Positions 53,097 to 63,459 of a stretch of 64,000 bases of DNA are shown piece after piece. The notes beneath the pieces were generated by a model. That model ran no database searches. It worked only from the letters and a program-made list of their open reading frames with translations, and was not told where the DNA came from. A program made the translations under genes and the position numbers. The first letter of the stretch is position 1; every line of letters starts with the position of its first letter. The DNA comes from Aphanomyces cochlioides (taxonomy: Eukaryota; Oomycota; Saprolegniomycetes; Saprolegniales; Verrucalvaceae): NCBI GenBank assembly GCA_019828595.1, contig JAHQRK010000025.1, positions 124,001-188,000 of the forward strand. The letters run 5' to 3'.

Positions 53097-54686
53097 ATGA
53101 AACATCCTGGACAGAAGGTTGACGTGATGCCTGCAACGGAAGAAGATGAGGTGGGAAAGCCACTATCTTTGTGGCAGAGTCGTGTTGTGAAGTATGAGCA
53201 TGCTCCTGGAGAACTTATCGTGACCGTGGAGACGCCACTGCTGGAGGTCAATCTTTCCAACACAAGCAAAATGCTCTTGATCCGTGGTGGTCCTGGTGGA
53301 ATCTGGAAAATAAATCAGGTCAACGCGACCGGATGCGTGCTGACCTGTATTGCTAAAGAAGGCACGGCAGCCTACCCTTGGGAAATAGCACCGTCAACGT
53401 TTGATGGGGAGAATTTGACTGTTCGACGAGTACAAGAGGACTCACAGGTCATTGAATGTGCCATAGTACCACCATTGATAGCATACTGTCGCACGACAAT
53501 ATTCAATGTCTTTGAAATCAACACAGTGTCTCAAACTTTCCGCGCAGATGTGTACTTTGAAGTTCGCTTTCGATATATTGCTAGTCTCTATGCTCCACAA
53601 ACCTGGGTGGAAGACTTGCTCCAAGCGATGAATATTGCTCCAGACATGATTGAATGCCTCAATACCGTGTCTATTGACGGTGATGTCCAGCGCTGGACAA
53701 TGTACTTGCCATCATCACAGCATCGAGATCGGTTTATGGATTTATGCTACAAGATACGATTCAAAGGATGTTTTGTGGAGCAGTTCGAACTCCAGGAATT
53801 TCCATTCGACCAACAAACACTGAATATTTCCCTCACGATCAACCAGCCAATAAAGCACGTTGTCTTTCGAAGCAATGATTCGTATCCAAGCTTATTTATG
53901 GCCAACAATTTCTCACTGTCAAATGTCTTTGAAGTTGTCACCGCCGAATATGTCTTCGCCCAGGTTACCTTTAGTAACCCAAAAGAATCATCCAGCGGCA
54001 ACGTTTACAATTCCATCAACTTTTTCATAGCTCTGAAGCGCAAACCCGGATTTTATGTCTCCAATGTCATGGCTCCTATTTCGATCCTAACTTATCTTGG
54101 CTTTCTGTCGTTTGGTATCGAGTCTCAAGGGACGCGCATGGCCACTTCAAGTCGTCTTGCGATATCAGTTACCCTGCTTTTGACGATGGTAGCGTATAAA
54201 TTTGCAACCGCAGGTGCTTTGCCTCAGATATCGTACTTAACTACCTTGGATCGATTCGTCACGTACACTTCGTTCGTCATGTGCGTGATTGCGATTGAAA
54301 ATGCAGTCTTTCCATGGTGGTGCTCTGATGATAAATGCTTTGACGAGGAACAGATCGTGCTGTGGGTCTTATTTGGAATATTTACTGCCGGAATTGTTGT
54401 TGGAGCCATATTTATTGCAATGACCATGAAAGCTCGGGATAAAGAGAATGCCATTCTGCTCTCGCAACACCATTTGCGACTTCTTATTGCCAAGGAACAC
54501 CCTGCTAAACCACACAAAGTGCATTCTTCATTGTACAGCAAACTACTGACACGTATGGGATTACCATCAGTGCCAGAAGCTTGTCAGCAGCAAGGTATCT
54601 CAAACATTAACCATGCTGGCATGCCGCTATCGCGAGTAAATGAAGCGAAATCTCACTTGAACGCTATTGCTGCCGAAATTTTGTAG
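53097..54686 (+). CDS. Pentameric ligand-gated ion channel (Cys-loop superfamily type)
   Basis: 529 residues from ATG 53097. After a ~145-residue N-terminal extension the ligand-binding domain runs about 148-318: FRADVYFEVRFRY, then FELQEFPFDQQTLNI (FPFDQQ at 236-241), the superfamily's Cys-loop region. Cys226 precedes it, but the second loop cysteine position is Leu243, so the disulfide is absent, as in prokaryotic-type members. Four membrane helices follow: FYVSNVMAPISILTYLGFL (about 320-343), LAISVTLLLTMVAYKF (352-374), YTSFVMCVIAIENAVF (391-407) and VLWVLFGIFTAGIVVGAIFI (423-442). No clear signal peptide is seen at the chosen start, so an upstream exon is possible. Ligand and ion selectivity cannot be told. 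It is the only clear unique gene in the window. Confidence 0.9.
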   Translation: MKHPGQKVDVMPATEEDEVGKPLSLWQSRVVKYEHAPGELIVTVETPLLEVNLSNTSKMLLIRGGPGGIWKINQVNATGCVLTCIAKEGTAAYPWEIAPSTFDGENLTVRRVQEDSQVIECAIVPPLIAYCRTTIFNVFEINTVSQTFRADVYFEVRFRYIASLYAPQTWVEDLLQAMNIAPDMIECLNTVSIDGDVQRWTMYLPSSQHRDRFMDLCYKIRFKGCFVEQFELQEFPFDQQTLNISLTINQPIKHVVFRSNDSYPSLFMANNFSLSNVFEVVTAEYVFAQVTFSNPKESSSGNVYNSINFFIALKRKPGFYVSNVMAPISILTYLGFLSFGIESQGTRMATSSRLAISVTLLLTMVAYKFATAGALPQISYLTTLDRFVTYTSFVMCVIAIENAVFPWWCSDDKCFDEEQIVLWVLFGIFTAGIVVGAIFIAMTMKARDKENAILLSQHHLRLLIAKEHPAKPHKVHSSLYSKLLTRMGLPSVPEACQQQGISNINHAGMPLSRVNEAKSHLNAIAAEIL

Positions 54687-55480
54687 TTGCTTTGCCACGT
54701 AACAATTCGCCAATTGGGCGGATACAACTAGCTTGAAAGATTGGCACAAGAATTATCCCAGTTTTCAGATTCAAGGCACTTTTATCAATATCGGCTGTGT
54801 ATTCACTGCTAAACAATTGCTGAATTTCGAGGACACAAGACACAAGTTTTGAGTTTTCATTTTGCAAGTTTGTGTTCACTGTATCTGATTTGATAAGCAA
54901 CGAGGTATACTGCGAGAAAAGGCCCCACGATCAGACAATGCTTTTCAAAAGAACAAAATGATACAATTTCCTGACGGGGGTACTGTGCAAAGCACATTGC
55001 ATGATAATCAAGGACAATGAGGTACTCACAGCACCTGAGAGGAACTCAATCGGCATAACATTAACTGTAAGTGCATTCATTCCAGGTGAATAAAGGTATC
55101 GTTGCATTCAATACGTTTGATCAATTTCCCAATGTCAAGTTGTAAAACTGAGCATAAAAATATCCATGAAGTATTGTGCTTTTGATACAAAATTGTGAGG
55201 AACGGTTTGAATCGACCGAGGTTTTGGAATCGATTCCGAATCGAACGGGCTTCTCTGATTGGCTAGAATTAAAAATTAAAATTAGTCAGCCAATCAGAAT
55301 CGATCAGCCACCTGACTCACGCAAAACACACACTGACACACACCACTTGAAATCGATTTGAAAATGAATTCGCATTTTGGTCAAAACCACAAATTTGGTT
55401 GAAAATGACAATACTTCAACAAGCAATAAATACCATAAGCAAAATCGATATTCCCCATTTGAAATCCAGATCAGATGTGG
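54687..55480. other. Intergenic; hairpin at about 55253-55299
   Basis: TCTGATTGGCTAGAATT and AATTAGTCAGCCAATCAGA form an imperfect hairpin. No gene seen. GAATCGATTCCGAATCGAAC-like text lies nearby. Confidence 0.45.
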
Positions 55481-56470
55481 TCAGAGATAGACGTCTTTAA
55501 TTCCACGTTGAATTGCATATTCAATTAATTGGGTCTTTTCTTTTGTTGGAGTCTTGCATGAGTATACCATGCCTCGCCATCTTAGCATTTTCATCCGTAC
55601 TCGTCGGCGGGGATTCGTCATATCTTCAATAAGAAATCTGATGTCTTCTATTTCGCCATCAGACATGGTGGATATTTCTAATGAAGAAATAGTCTTATTT
55701 TTCACAATGGTCATGAAGAAAGGACGCATCGTCTCGGATGAAAAATGTGCACAATTAATGTCTTCAAACCACATAAGCGTAGGGGTGCAGATAGAAAATG
55801 TTTATCAAGTCGGGTCGAGTATCTCACACGTGCCACGTCAAGATATTTCACAGACGAGTGTGGCAGGGCTTTAAGCAAAAATTTGATGTCATCTATCTCA
55901 AGTGCATTATCCAGAGTCAAATGAGTTGATTTCGAGTTTTCCAAGCATATTGCCAAAGAAAGTATCGTGTCTGATTCCATGCGACAGTGTTCCAAAATTA
56001 AATACTTCATGGACAACGTCATCGAAGAGAAATCACGATCACTCATGAGGCAATGAGAAACCGTGAGTTTGGTCAATGTTGGACTAGTGAACATGGTTGG
56101 GTAAAATAACTGTCTCAAATCTAAATCCTCAACATCCCATGACCAATATGTGAGAACTCAAAAACACCAACGGGCTGTCGATGAAACCATTCAATCAAAC
56201 TGTAGATTATCGTCGTATTAACCTTGAATTTCTCGTGGTCGACAGATGAAATGATGAGTTCTTTCAGCGGGGTGCTTTGACGAACAACACGCAGCATTGT
56301 ATTTAGCAGGTCTGTTCCCTTGTCAAGCCATATCACGGGTGTCAAATATTGAAGCTGCGCCACGTACAGCTGTACTTGATGAAAACAGGTGGTGATGTGT
56401 ACGAGCCATAAACCCTCAAGCGTGCTATACGTTGGTGGATCCAAAAGTTCCAAAAGGTTTCATCATCCAT
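55481..56470 (-). pseudogene. F-box-like/LRR family pseudogene lacking the N-terminus
   Basis: From about 56453: LVHITTCFHQVQLYVAQLQY, LIEWFHRQPVGVFEFSH. One base off, YWSWDVEDLDLRQLFYPTMF resumes and continues SPTLTKLTVSHCLMSDRDFS, ENSKSTHLTLDNALEIDDIK and LPHSSVKYLDVARV. A second shift near 55770 leads to INCAHFSSETMRPFF, NKTISSLEISTMS and RRRVRMKMLRWRGMV, ending at 55481. The F-box-like part is missing: at about 56470 the sequence changes directly into another plus-strand fragment. Confidence 0.8.
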
Positions 56471-56512
56471 CGCGGAGTTGTCCATGACGACTCATTCTTG
56501 CTCAGTCGACGG

Positions 56513-57051
56513 ATGTATCAAATTTAGTTTTTTCGATGAGATCGCTCGTTATGTTGAGCTGTACTGGTCCCAAAGCCTTTTCTCAAGCTTTTGCAAAGTT
56601 TTTGGAATTCTCTAATATTTCAGATCTAACCATGACTTCAAAGCATTTTTACGGTCTTAAGTACATTTTGGATGCCTTGCCACGCACTTCAATCAAGAAC
56701 TTTAAATTGTCAACTGGTTATGTGCCTTCAAGAGAGTTACATTTAAAGTCTTTGGTCCCCTTTATCCAAAATTGTCGATTGGAGACATTTAGATTCACTT
56801 GTAACAATTTACTGCTCAATATACCGAAGTTTTTGCGTCGGCCATTCTGACGAATGCAACTATTCGTGAATTGGATATGTCGGGCAACAATATCAGCACT
56901 GGAGATAAACGAAAATTACTGGAATATGCCGCCCACCCCAACCGCCAAGTGGCAAATGAAGAGGGTAAAGTTCAGCCCGTATATAAAAACTTCAGTAGAT
57001 ATCAAGCTCTTGGAGGAAATGGCCAGCAGAGGCGTCGATGTTGAAGGATAA
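56513..57051 (+). pseudogene. F-box-like/LRR C-terminal half, 26-kb subfamily
   Basis: It starts at VSNLVFSMRSLV-like text and runs FSQAFAKFLEFSNISDLTMT, YILDALPRTSIKNFKLSTGY and IQNCRLETFRFTCNNL to a stop after LLNIPKF (a frame change). It then continues, mostly in other frames, through TIRELDMSGNNISTGDKRKL, HPNRQVANEEGKVQP-like text and LEEMASRGVDVEG. It is the intact-order equivalent of the part inverted at 26503-26812. Divergently abuts the 55.5 kb fragment. Confidence 0.78.
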
Positions 57052-57607
57052 CTTTAGCCGCCACGAGCACTAGCAGAGTGATTGACTTGGAGAATGGAAT
57101 TATTCATCGGATCTTGATGTGGTTTATCTTTTGCAATATTCCAGTGCTTCTTTTCAAATGATAGTTGGATGATAAATTTCCAGGCTTTAAAAACTCAAGT
57201 GCACGCAAAATCTTAAGATCACACACTTCTCTCACTTAGCGAAGATGAATTTTTCAGCACAATCTTCGAACGATTCGGCATGATCTCAGCCAGCATTTCC
57301 TTGTACCCTCTAGATGGTGAATCAGTAGATAAATAACCAATTTCCATACAGTCAGTTCAGTTGTTACATCGAAAATATTAGTCGGGCGATTGGAATTTGA
57401 CTTTGAATTAACAATTTGTATCCAAGGAAACTTGATCAAACTTTTACAATAGCAGCCTCATATCTTTATAGCGCACTTCACTACGTAAGCGGCTGCGAGT
57501 GTCCCACAAATCGTGAAAAATACCATCTTTGGTACTTCGAGCGAAGTAATTGTACCACTAAATTTCGATTTTATGATACGACGAAAAGCCATATCGAATA
57601 TTGATTA
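57052..57607. other. Intergenic, no gene seen
   Basis: Short ORFs only. Confidence 0.5.
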
Positions 57608-58534
57608 TCAAGGTCGTAGGACGAAGCAACGGGATCGCATAGTAAGGAACTTTTTACCTCGGTATTGTGTCTCCAAGTAGTTGGCAAAGTCAGGACTTAT
57701 TGAGTAGAATTCCATTGATAGAACTTTCATTTTCAGGTTGAGATTTGTCGCATCGACGTCGTGAAGGTGGCATCCCGTCAAATTTAATTCATCCAACGTT
57801 GGACAATTAAACATGGCTTGGTAAAATTCTTGTTTCAATGCATGGTCGTGCCCTGTCGAATGCCAAGACCAGCAAGAAAGTCGCCGAACGGGCTGACGCC
57901 TAAACCAATCAATCATATTTCGCAGCATGGCGTCGGTAAGCTCAATACTGGCGAGAGAATGAAGAGATAATTCTGTCAATTTTGAGCTCTTTGCGGCAAA
58001 ATCAAACAACGGAGCTGCATTTATTTCCCTTGACCATACTTCAAAGCGTTCCAAATGTTGTAGCTGGCGCAGCGAATCGACGAGTTGAGGCGTCGACGGA
58101 GCAGAAACATCCAGTCGCACAATTTTCAACGTGACAAAAGCTTTCCAAAACATTTCGCACTCTGGTAAGGGCTCTCTGAACCGCCAATGGAGTTTTGTTC
58201 TCGAGTTCACATGATTCTGTATCCATTTCAAGTCTTTGAGGTGTACAATATTGTCCACAATGATGCACGGGTAGGATTGTACGAACGAGTTCACAGCCAA
58301 TCTTCTTTCTTTCTCAATTAAGGTAGTCGTAATCGTCAATGATGGCCATAAGCATGACCGATTGTATCTTCTACCCCATTTCAACAAAGTTTCAAGCGGT
58401 TCTAAAGCATGATCAGGACGAAGGGCTTCGAGAAACGAGAAAAATATGTCTTTGTCAGGAATAAAGATGGCAATTTTCAGCCACAAATCTCCTGGCACGC
58501 GTAGCGGAAGCTTGAAAATTCGTCTTTTCTTCAT
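57608..58534 (-). CDS. Short-form F-box-like/LRR family protein (308 residues)
   Basis: ATG 58534 gives MKKRRIFKLPLRVPGDLWLK, IAIFIPDKDIFFSFLEALRP, LEPLETLLKWGRRYNRSCLW and LKDLKWIQNHVNSRTKLHW. Then come FAAKSSKLTELSLHSL, IDWFRRQPVRRLSCWSW, LKQEFYQAMFNCPTLDELNL and TGCHLHDVDATNLNLKMKVL. It ends soon after DFANYLETQYRGKKF, about 140 residues before long paralogues, so later LRRs and the basic tail are missing. The 60.8 kb gene ends in the same way, so the short form may be a real subfamily rather than truncation. The frame extends upstream without an ATG. Confidence 0.75.
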   Translation of the reverse strand: MKKRRIFKLPLRVPGDLWLKIAIFIPDKDIFFSFLEALRPDHALEPLETLLKWGRRYNRSCLWPSLTITTTLIEKERRLAVNSFVQSYPCIIVDNIVHLKDLKWIQNHVNSRTKLHWRFREPLPECEMFWKAFVTLKIVRLDVSAPSTPQLVDSLRQLQHLERFEVWSREINAAPLFDFAAKSSKLTELSLHSLASIELTDAMLRNMIDWFRRQPVRRLSCWSWHSTGHDHALKQEFYQAMFNCPTLDELNLTGCHLHDVDATNLNLKMKVLSMEFYSISPDFANYLETQYRGKKFLTMRSRCFVLRP

Positions 58535-59229
58535 AAAAGAGCTGGGACTGTGTCGAACAAGTCGATTTAAGGACTTGGATGCTTGAATCCGCCGATGATT
58601 TTGGTGTCGACAGCGCAGACTTTTGCTGTCCAAAAGTGGCAATTGACACGGATCATCCGGTTAAAGTCAATTGTCCGGTTAATAAATATTGACAGTCCAG
58701 TTGACGTAAAGCTGTAAAGTTGACATTGTGAGTGTGGGAAACTCCATTGAGACGTTGTACAGCCAGGAAACCGATCCCAATTTACCAGGAAGGAACGAGT
58801 CGAGTGTATTCAAACACAGCTCCTTTTTAAGACGATTCCATTGATCTGCCCCCCGCTATTGGCCCTCCAGAATCCTGGAGCGACAGTGAAACGCTATCTA
58901 ATAATTTCAAATCTCCACGGGACCTCTTTGAAATCCTATCATCACAGTTACTTCAACCACCCAAGCCGGCTATCGCTGGGGTGTGTGTTGACAACCGTTG
59001 AACTCATAGCAATTGTGAAAGTCAGAATTAATTGTATTCTGGGGAGGTTTTAGCTGACTGAAAGTCACCCAACGACTGCAAAATGTAGTTATCAATTGCT
59101 CATCGACGAGAAATTTCGTCTTAAGCTAAGAAGGTTTATACCTGAATTTCGACTTTTATTTCAGACCATTTTGACGACATTTACCGATTAGCGCTAGAAT
59201 TGCCTATGGCAGAACAAGAATGGGTCTTA
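58535..59229. other. Intergenic; possible degenerate 5' part of the 59.9 kb copy
   Basis: No clear gene. TTA at 59227-59229 is the left target site of the inserted element. The plus-strand family copy interrupted by it should begin here, but its N-terminus is not recognisable. Confidence 0.4.
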
Positions 59230-59858
59230 GGGCATCCCCACCGGTCCTGCTATTCGTCAAAACTATACCAAATTTGACTGAGAAATAGTATTTGTGATTC
59301 CACACCAGTCGACTACATTTTTTCTATAGCTATTTTGGGACCATTCTCACTACTACAGTAGATTTGGTGGGCAGAGTAGTTTTGGCATTTCCGGTTATGT
59401 TGTCATGGTGGAGAGACTTCTCGGCGACGAAATCGGCAAGGCGTCGCGAGGACCAAATTACTCTCTGGTCGAGGATGTTGCGTTATGTCAGGCGTGGCTA
59501 CACACTAGCATTGATCCGCGTCCGAAAGTCGTCATCAGTGTAGATTGACCGTGGTTTCCAGTATTGCTCAAGCGACAATTCATATCGAGCATGATAGCAC
59601 CGTTTCTTGTTTCGTGCTTTGCCTGGCCTTGATCCACCACGCTTGTAATTGCGCACTTCGTCTTCTTCGTCATCTGAGAGAAGACTCATAATTGCGAACT
59701 CTTCTTCTTGTTCATCATCTTCCCAATCACTCAAGGTCACATCCATCTGATGGCTGCCAAATAGAAATGACCGGTGTGGATGCAAAAGTGAAATTCTATT
59801 TTTGACACATATTCAAGACTAAATATAGTTTGACCAAGGCGCACCGGTGGGGATGCCC
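59230..59858. mobile_element. 629-bp Harbinger-type element with transposase N-terminus
   Basis: The inverted termini are GGGCATCCCCACCGGT (59230-59245) and ACCGGTGGGGATGCCC (59843-59858). TTA flanks both ends (59227-59229, 59859-59861), the PIF/Harbinger target site. A minus-strand ORF inside matches the start of oomycete-type Harbinger transposases, and the catalytic part has been deleted. The right end sits inside an F-box-like copy. Confidence 0.85.
59498..59746 (-). pseudogene. Truncated Harbinger transposase N-terminus
   Basis: ATG 59746 gives 82 residues: MDVTLSDWEDDEQEEEFAIM, then RGGSRPGKARNKKR, then QYWKPRSIYTDDDFRTRIN. The acidic start, GGSRPGK-type basic patch and DDDFRTR-type segment are as I recall for oomycete Harbinger transposases. 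The DDE catalytic domain is absent. Confidence 0.6.
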
Positions 59859-59861
59859 TTA

Positions 59862-60374
59862 ATGATGTACTTTTCTCGACCAGGAAGTACAGAGCTCTGG
59901 AACCTTTTTGTCAATTTCCAGATGGTGAAATTAACACTCAATGCTGGTCATAATCTACACGAAGAATCCATCCTCGAATTTGCTGCAGCTAGTGCAAAAT
60001 TGACAGAACTGAAATTGCTTACCTCGACGTTCGTCCAGCCTACAGACTCGATGCTACGAAATGCCATAGCATGGCTCCGTCGACAGCCTGTTCAATTTTT
60101 TTCTTGCTGGTTTAAACGATGGGGTGTGAACGATATTGAATTGAAAATAGAGTTTCTAGAGGTTATTTTCAACTGTCCAACTCTCGTTGAGCTCAATTTT
60201 TTTAGAGTTAATCTCACTGACTTGGCACTTATGACCAAGCTGACCTTATCGATGCATTTCTTGGATTTGGTGAATTGCTCTCTTCCAAACAGCTTTCTCA
60301 ATTATTTGGCTTCTGAATTCCGTGGCAAAATGTCTACACACTTGAAACGGTTTCTTCGCTCAAGAGTGGGCTAA
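59862..60374 (+). pseudogene. Short-form F-box-like/LRR fragment, 5' cut by element
   Basis: STELWNLFVNFQMVKLTL corresponds to SVRFWNIFASLEITHL of the 60.8 kb gene. Then come FAAASAKLTELKLLTSTF, IAWLRRQPVQFFSCWF, IFNCPTLVELNFFRVN and FLNYLASEFRGKMS. It ends near the same point as the two short-form genes. The N-terminal ~150 residues are missing or separated by the element at 59230-59858. Confidence 0.75.
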
Positions 60375-60832
60375 TACGGAGGACATCTGCCATTTGTTCA
60401 TCGATCGCTGCAAAATCTGCGAGATTCCACAATCCATTTGAGCAACCAGCTCCCGCAATTCATCTTACTCTTCACACGAAAACTGATATACCCACAAGCG
60501 ACCCCAAGCAATTGTCCAGAGAGCGCGTTGTCTCCATCAAAAGCATTTATATCAGCAAGGTAGCCCATTACTTGAACATTCAAATCGATATTCCAGTGTG
60601 CTGGTGCTCGATAAAGGCGGTCTCGAAGTAGAGCAATATCTTGTAATTGCTTGGCTCTTTGCCGGACAAGTCGTCAGGAATGAGTAATTTCTGTTTTGCG
60701 AGTGTCGCGCCAGAATTTTTCAATATATGAATAAAATCGGAGGACATTGTAATAATGGGTTACAACAACGTGCGCCATAAAGACTTCAACAACATTTCGA
60801 GTGTTTCCAAAAGTTTAAGGTTGTCATGTCCT
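60375..60832. other. Intergenic, no gene seen
   Basis: No recognisable ORF. It lies between convergent short-form copies. Confidence 0.45.
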
Positions 60833-61783
60833 CTATTCCTCCGGAGAGTTACACCAATCCATAGGGCGGCGCAGAACTCGACACCTTGAGCCTCCTCTGT
60901 TAGCCAGCGTCATTTGGCCTCGAAATTGTGTCTCCAAGTAGTCGGTGAAAGCGGGGCTGATCGAGTAGTAGTATAAAGTCAAGCTTCGTACTGTCATGTT
61001 GAGGTTTGTTGGTTCTACGTCATGAAGGTCGAATTGAATCAGTGTCAGTTGGTCCAAAGTTGGACAATTAAACATGGCCTGGTAGAATTCTTGTTTCAAG
61101 GCGTGATCGTGGGCAGTCCATCTCCAATTCCAGCCTGTAAATAGGCAAACAGGCTGATGACGAAACCACTCAGTGACATGGCGCAGCATTGCGTCTGACA
61201 CGACGACATCGTGTAATGAATGCAGGATCAATTCAGTCAATGTTGTACTCTTGGCCGCATACTTAAGACATGGAGCGATATCTAGGCGTGTTCCACACAA
61301 CTCCAAGTGCTTTAAGTGATGCAATTGGAATAGTGCATTTGTCAAATGAGCCATCAACGGCTCGACGATGAAAAGATGCGTAATTTCCAACGAAGCAAAA
61401 ATATTCCAAAATCTGACGCTTTCTGGTAGAGGGACTTTGAATCGCCAATATTGTTTCGCTGTCGGACTCACATGATCTTTGACCCAAGTCAAGTCGTCAA
61501 CATTGACAACGTTCTGCACAACGATACTTGAGTATGACCGAATGATGGAGTTCGTGCCGATATTTTTCTCTTGATCGATAAACTGTGGTGTGATTTTCAA
61601 CGATGGCCACAACCTCGACCGTTTGTATCGGTGGCCCCACTGGAGTGACCCCAAAGCATTACATGGACGAAGAGCTTCGAGAAGGTTAAAAACACCGACT
61701 ACGTCAGGAAGGAAGAAGGTAATTTTCACCCACAGGTTGCCCGGCAAAGCTAACGCAATCGTCGAAACACGTCTTTTCTTCAT
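60833..61783 (-). CDS. Short-form F-box-like/LRR family protein (316 residues)
   Basis: ATG 61783 opens MKKRRVSTIALALPGNLWVK, ITFFLPDVVGVFNLLEALRP and LGSLQWGHRYKRSRLWPSLK. Then VDDLTWVKDHVSPTAKQYW, YAAKSTTLTELILHSL, TEWFRHQPVCLFTGWNW, LKQEFYQAMFNCPTLDQLTL and DYLETQFRGQMTL, ending with an RRPMDWCNSPEE tail. It is undamaged and clearly paired with the 57.6 kb gene. It shares loss of the distal LRRs and basic tail found in long-form paralogues. The frame extends upstream to 61858 without an ATG. Confidence 0.77.
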   Translation of the reverse strand: MKKRRVSTIALALPGNLWVKITFFLPDVVGVFNLLEALRPCNALGSLQWGHRYKRSRLWPSLKITPQFIDQEKNIGTNSIIRSYSSIVVQNVVNVDDLTWVKDHVSPTAKQYWRFKVPLPESVRFWNIFASLEITHLFIVEPLMAHLTNALFQLHHLKHLELCGTRLDIAPCLKYAAKSTTLTELILHSLHDVVVSDAMLRHVTEWFRHQPVCLFTGWNWRWTAHDHALKQEFYQAMFNCPTLDQLTLIQFDLHDVEPTNLNMTVRSLTLYYYSISPAFTDYLETQFRGQMTLANRGGSRCRVLRRPMDWCNSPEE

Positions 61784-62322
61784 GCGGGTGGTTGAAATGT
61801 GTACGAAAAGCAAATGCTGGAGCGATCTTCGCGACTTGGCTTCGTGTGCTCGTTCCAAAAGTTCTACGCGGTTGCTCTGGGATTTGCACTTTTAGGATGA
61901 ATTTTGTGTTGATTGGTGGACATTTTTAGTCTTAGGCGATGGACATTTGACAATGGTGAAATGAGTTAGCATGCCAAGTGCCATCTAGCATGTCAAGTGT
62001 GCCAATAGCGTCACCGGTGGGAAAACGCTAAATTTGTGAAATTTAGCGTGATAGCATATCCGGTGGGGATGCTCTAACAAGGTTGAAACTCCATTTGAGC
62101 GTACAAGTAGACATGAGTTTCATGCACATCATGTTTGTTAAGCAATGTAATTTGAACAAGCCGTGTCAAAACGAGTAGTGAGTTACATCAAAACCCAATC
62201 AAACGATAACAAAGATCAAAATGCGAATTCCATGCGATCATGGCGAATACTTGTAAAGGTTTGTATATGTCGATCATATCTATTTTATTCTTGTTAAGTT
62301 GTGTTTAGCAATGAGAAATGAA
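61784..62322. other. Intergenic; MITE-like end near 61990-62075
   Basis: CACCGGTGGGAAAACGCTAA and CCGGTGGGGATGCTCTAA resemble the Harbinger-type terminus at 59843-59858. A short hairpin, GCTAAATTTGTGAAATTTAGC, lies between. No complete element could be delimited. Confidence 0.4.
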
Positions 62323-62333
62323 CTAGGGTGAGG

Positions 62334-62351
62334 CCAGGGCTACGCCCCTGG
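62334..62351 (-). terminator. Helitron 3' terminal hairpin
   Basis: A six-base stem CCAGGG/CCCTGG with a six-base loop, seven bases before the CTAG end. In Helitrons this hairpin serves as the rolling-circle termination signal. Confidence 0.75.
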
Positions 62352-62797
62352 GTGGAGCGTTTTGCTTTGGAAATAACAAAGATTTGCTCACACACATGAA
62401 ACGTTTGAAGCCATACAATGAATTTTGAATTTGATTCAGGCCCAGTTCGAAGTAAAAAAATAAGTTAACGCCGAGCATTGATTGGCTACTGTTGACTGAC
62501 GAATATTTTTTTTCGTCAGGAGATAAATTATGTCCTGACCAAAAAACCGTCGACTCGTACCGAAAGAAAATTAAATTATCCAATCAGAGATCATATTATT
62601 TTGAAACTAAGGAGACGGTATTTACTCCTTACTCACTTCTTTCTTATTTTACTTCGAATTGGCCTCAATAGTTTCCCTGTTTTGTTGTGGAAAAATGCCA
62701 GTTCTTGCACAGATAACACGAACGACTTATCAGTGATAATATAGACGCTCGAGGTACCCAGTCCTATTCACGGCGCATTTGACGGCAAGACACTGAT

Positions 62798-62853
62798 GAC
62801 CATGCGCTTAGATGATGCTCAAGGTGACTATGCGCTTAGATGATGCTCAAGGC
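62798..62853 (+). repeat. Two tandem 28-bp units
   Basis: Two copies of a 28-bp unit containing ATGCGCTTAGATGATGCTCA, differing at two positions, in the non-coding 3' part of the Helitron. Confidence 0.85.
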
Positions 62854-63459
62854 GACTACTGTCCGAGACATAGTATATCTAGATGGAGAAAGGCTAACCT
62901 TTGATGGTAATCTACGGTTGTGTCCAACGTGAGCGTGGCATGTGGTGGGTGGAGGTTCTAGGAGCACGGTCAAGAAGGTCAATTTAAATGCCGAAGTTTC
63001 AGCAGCTGGTTGTACTGCTGGTATAGAGATCTTTACCGTTGCGGAAACTTTGCGCACAATGTGAACGGCAAAAAGACTGTTTCCAAGAAGCAGACTCTTT
63101 GATAATTTTATAGCTTGCCGCTGTTCGATATGCTTCTCCCATTTTAATGCTGAGGTTGAATCTAAGCAGAATATACCCAAGTTCAGATTGCACAATCTGT
63201 GCGATCGATTAGTAGATCGAGGTCATCGTTGGTTGACAACCACCTACTTCTTCATCTTGTAATACTGTAACGTTGACTCTAAGTATAAGGTGCGTAGTTT
63301 GGGGTGAGCTAATCTCGAGGATTTATCGTCCAATTCATCGGTACGATGCAATTGGACTTGATCCAGGAAGTCACGGCAATTGCACAACAACACAGTGTAA
63401 ATATTTGTGAGAACATGATAACGTTTGTTAGTTATGGATGAAGTTTTATGGAGTCCTGC

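Noticed and set aside
62836..63195. 119-codon minus-strand ORF in the Helitron 3' part
   Set aside because: Lies downstream of the helicase stop, no motif, and spans tandem-repeat DNA.
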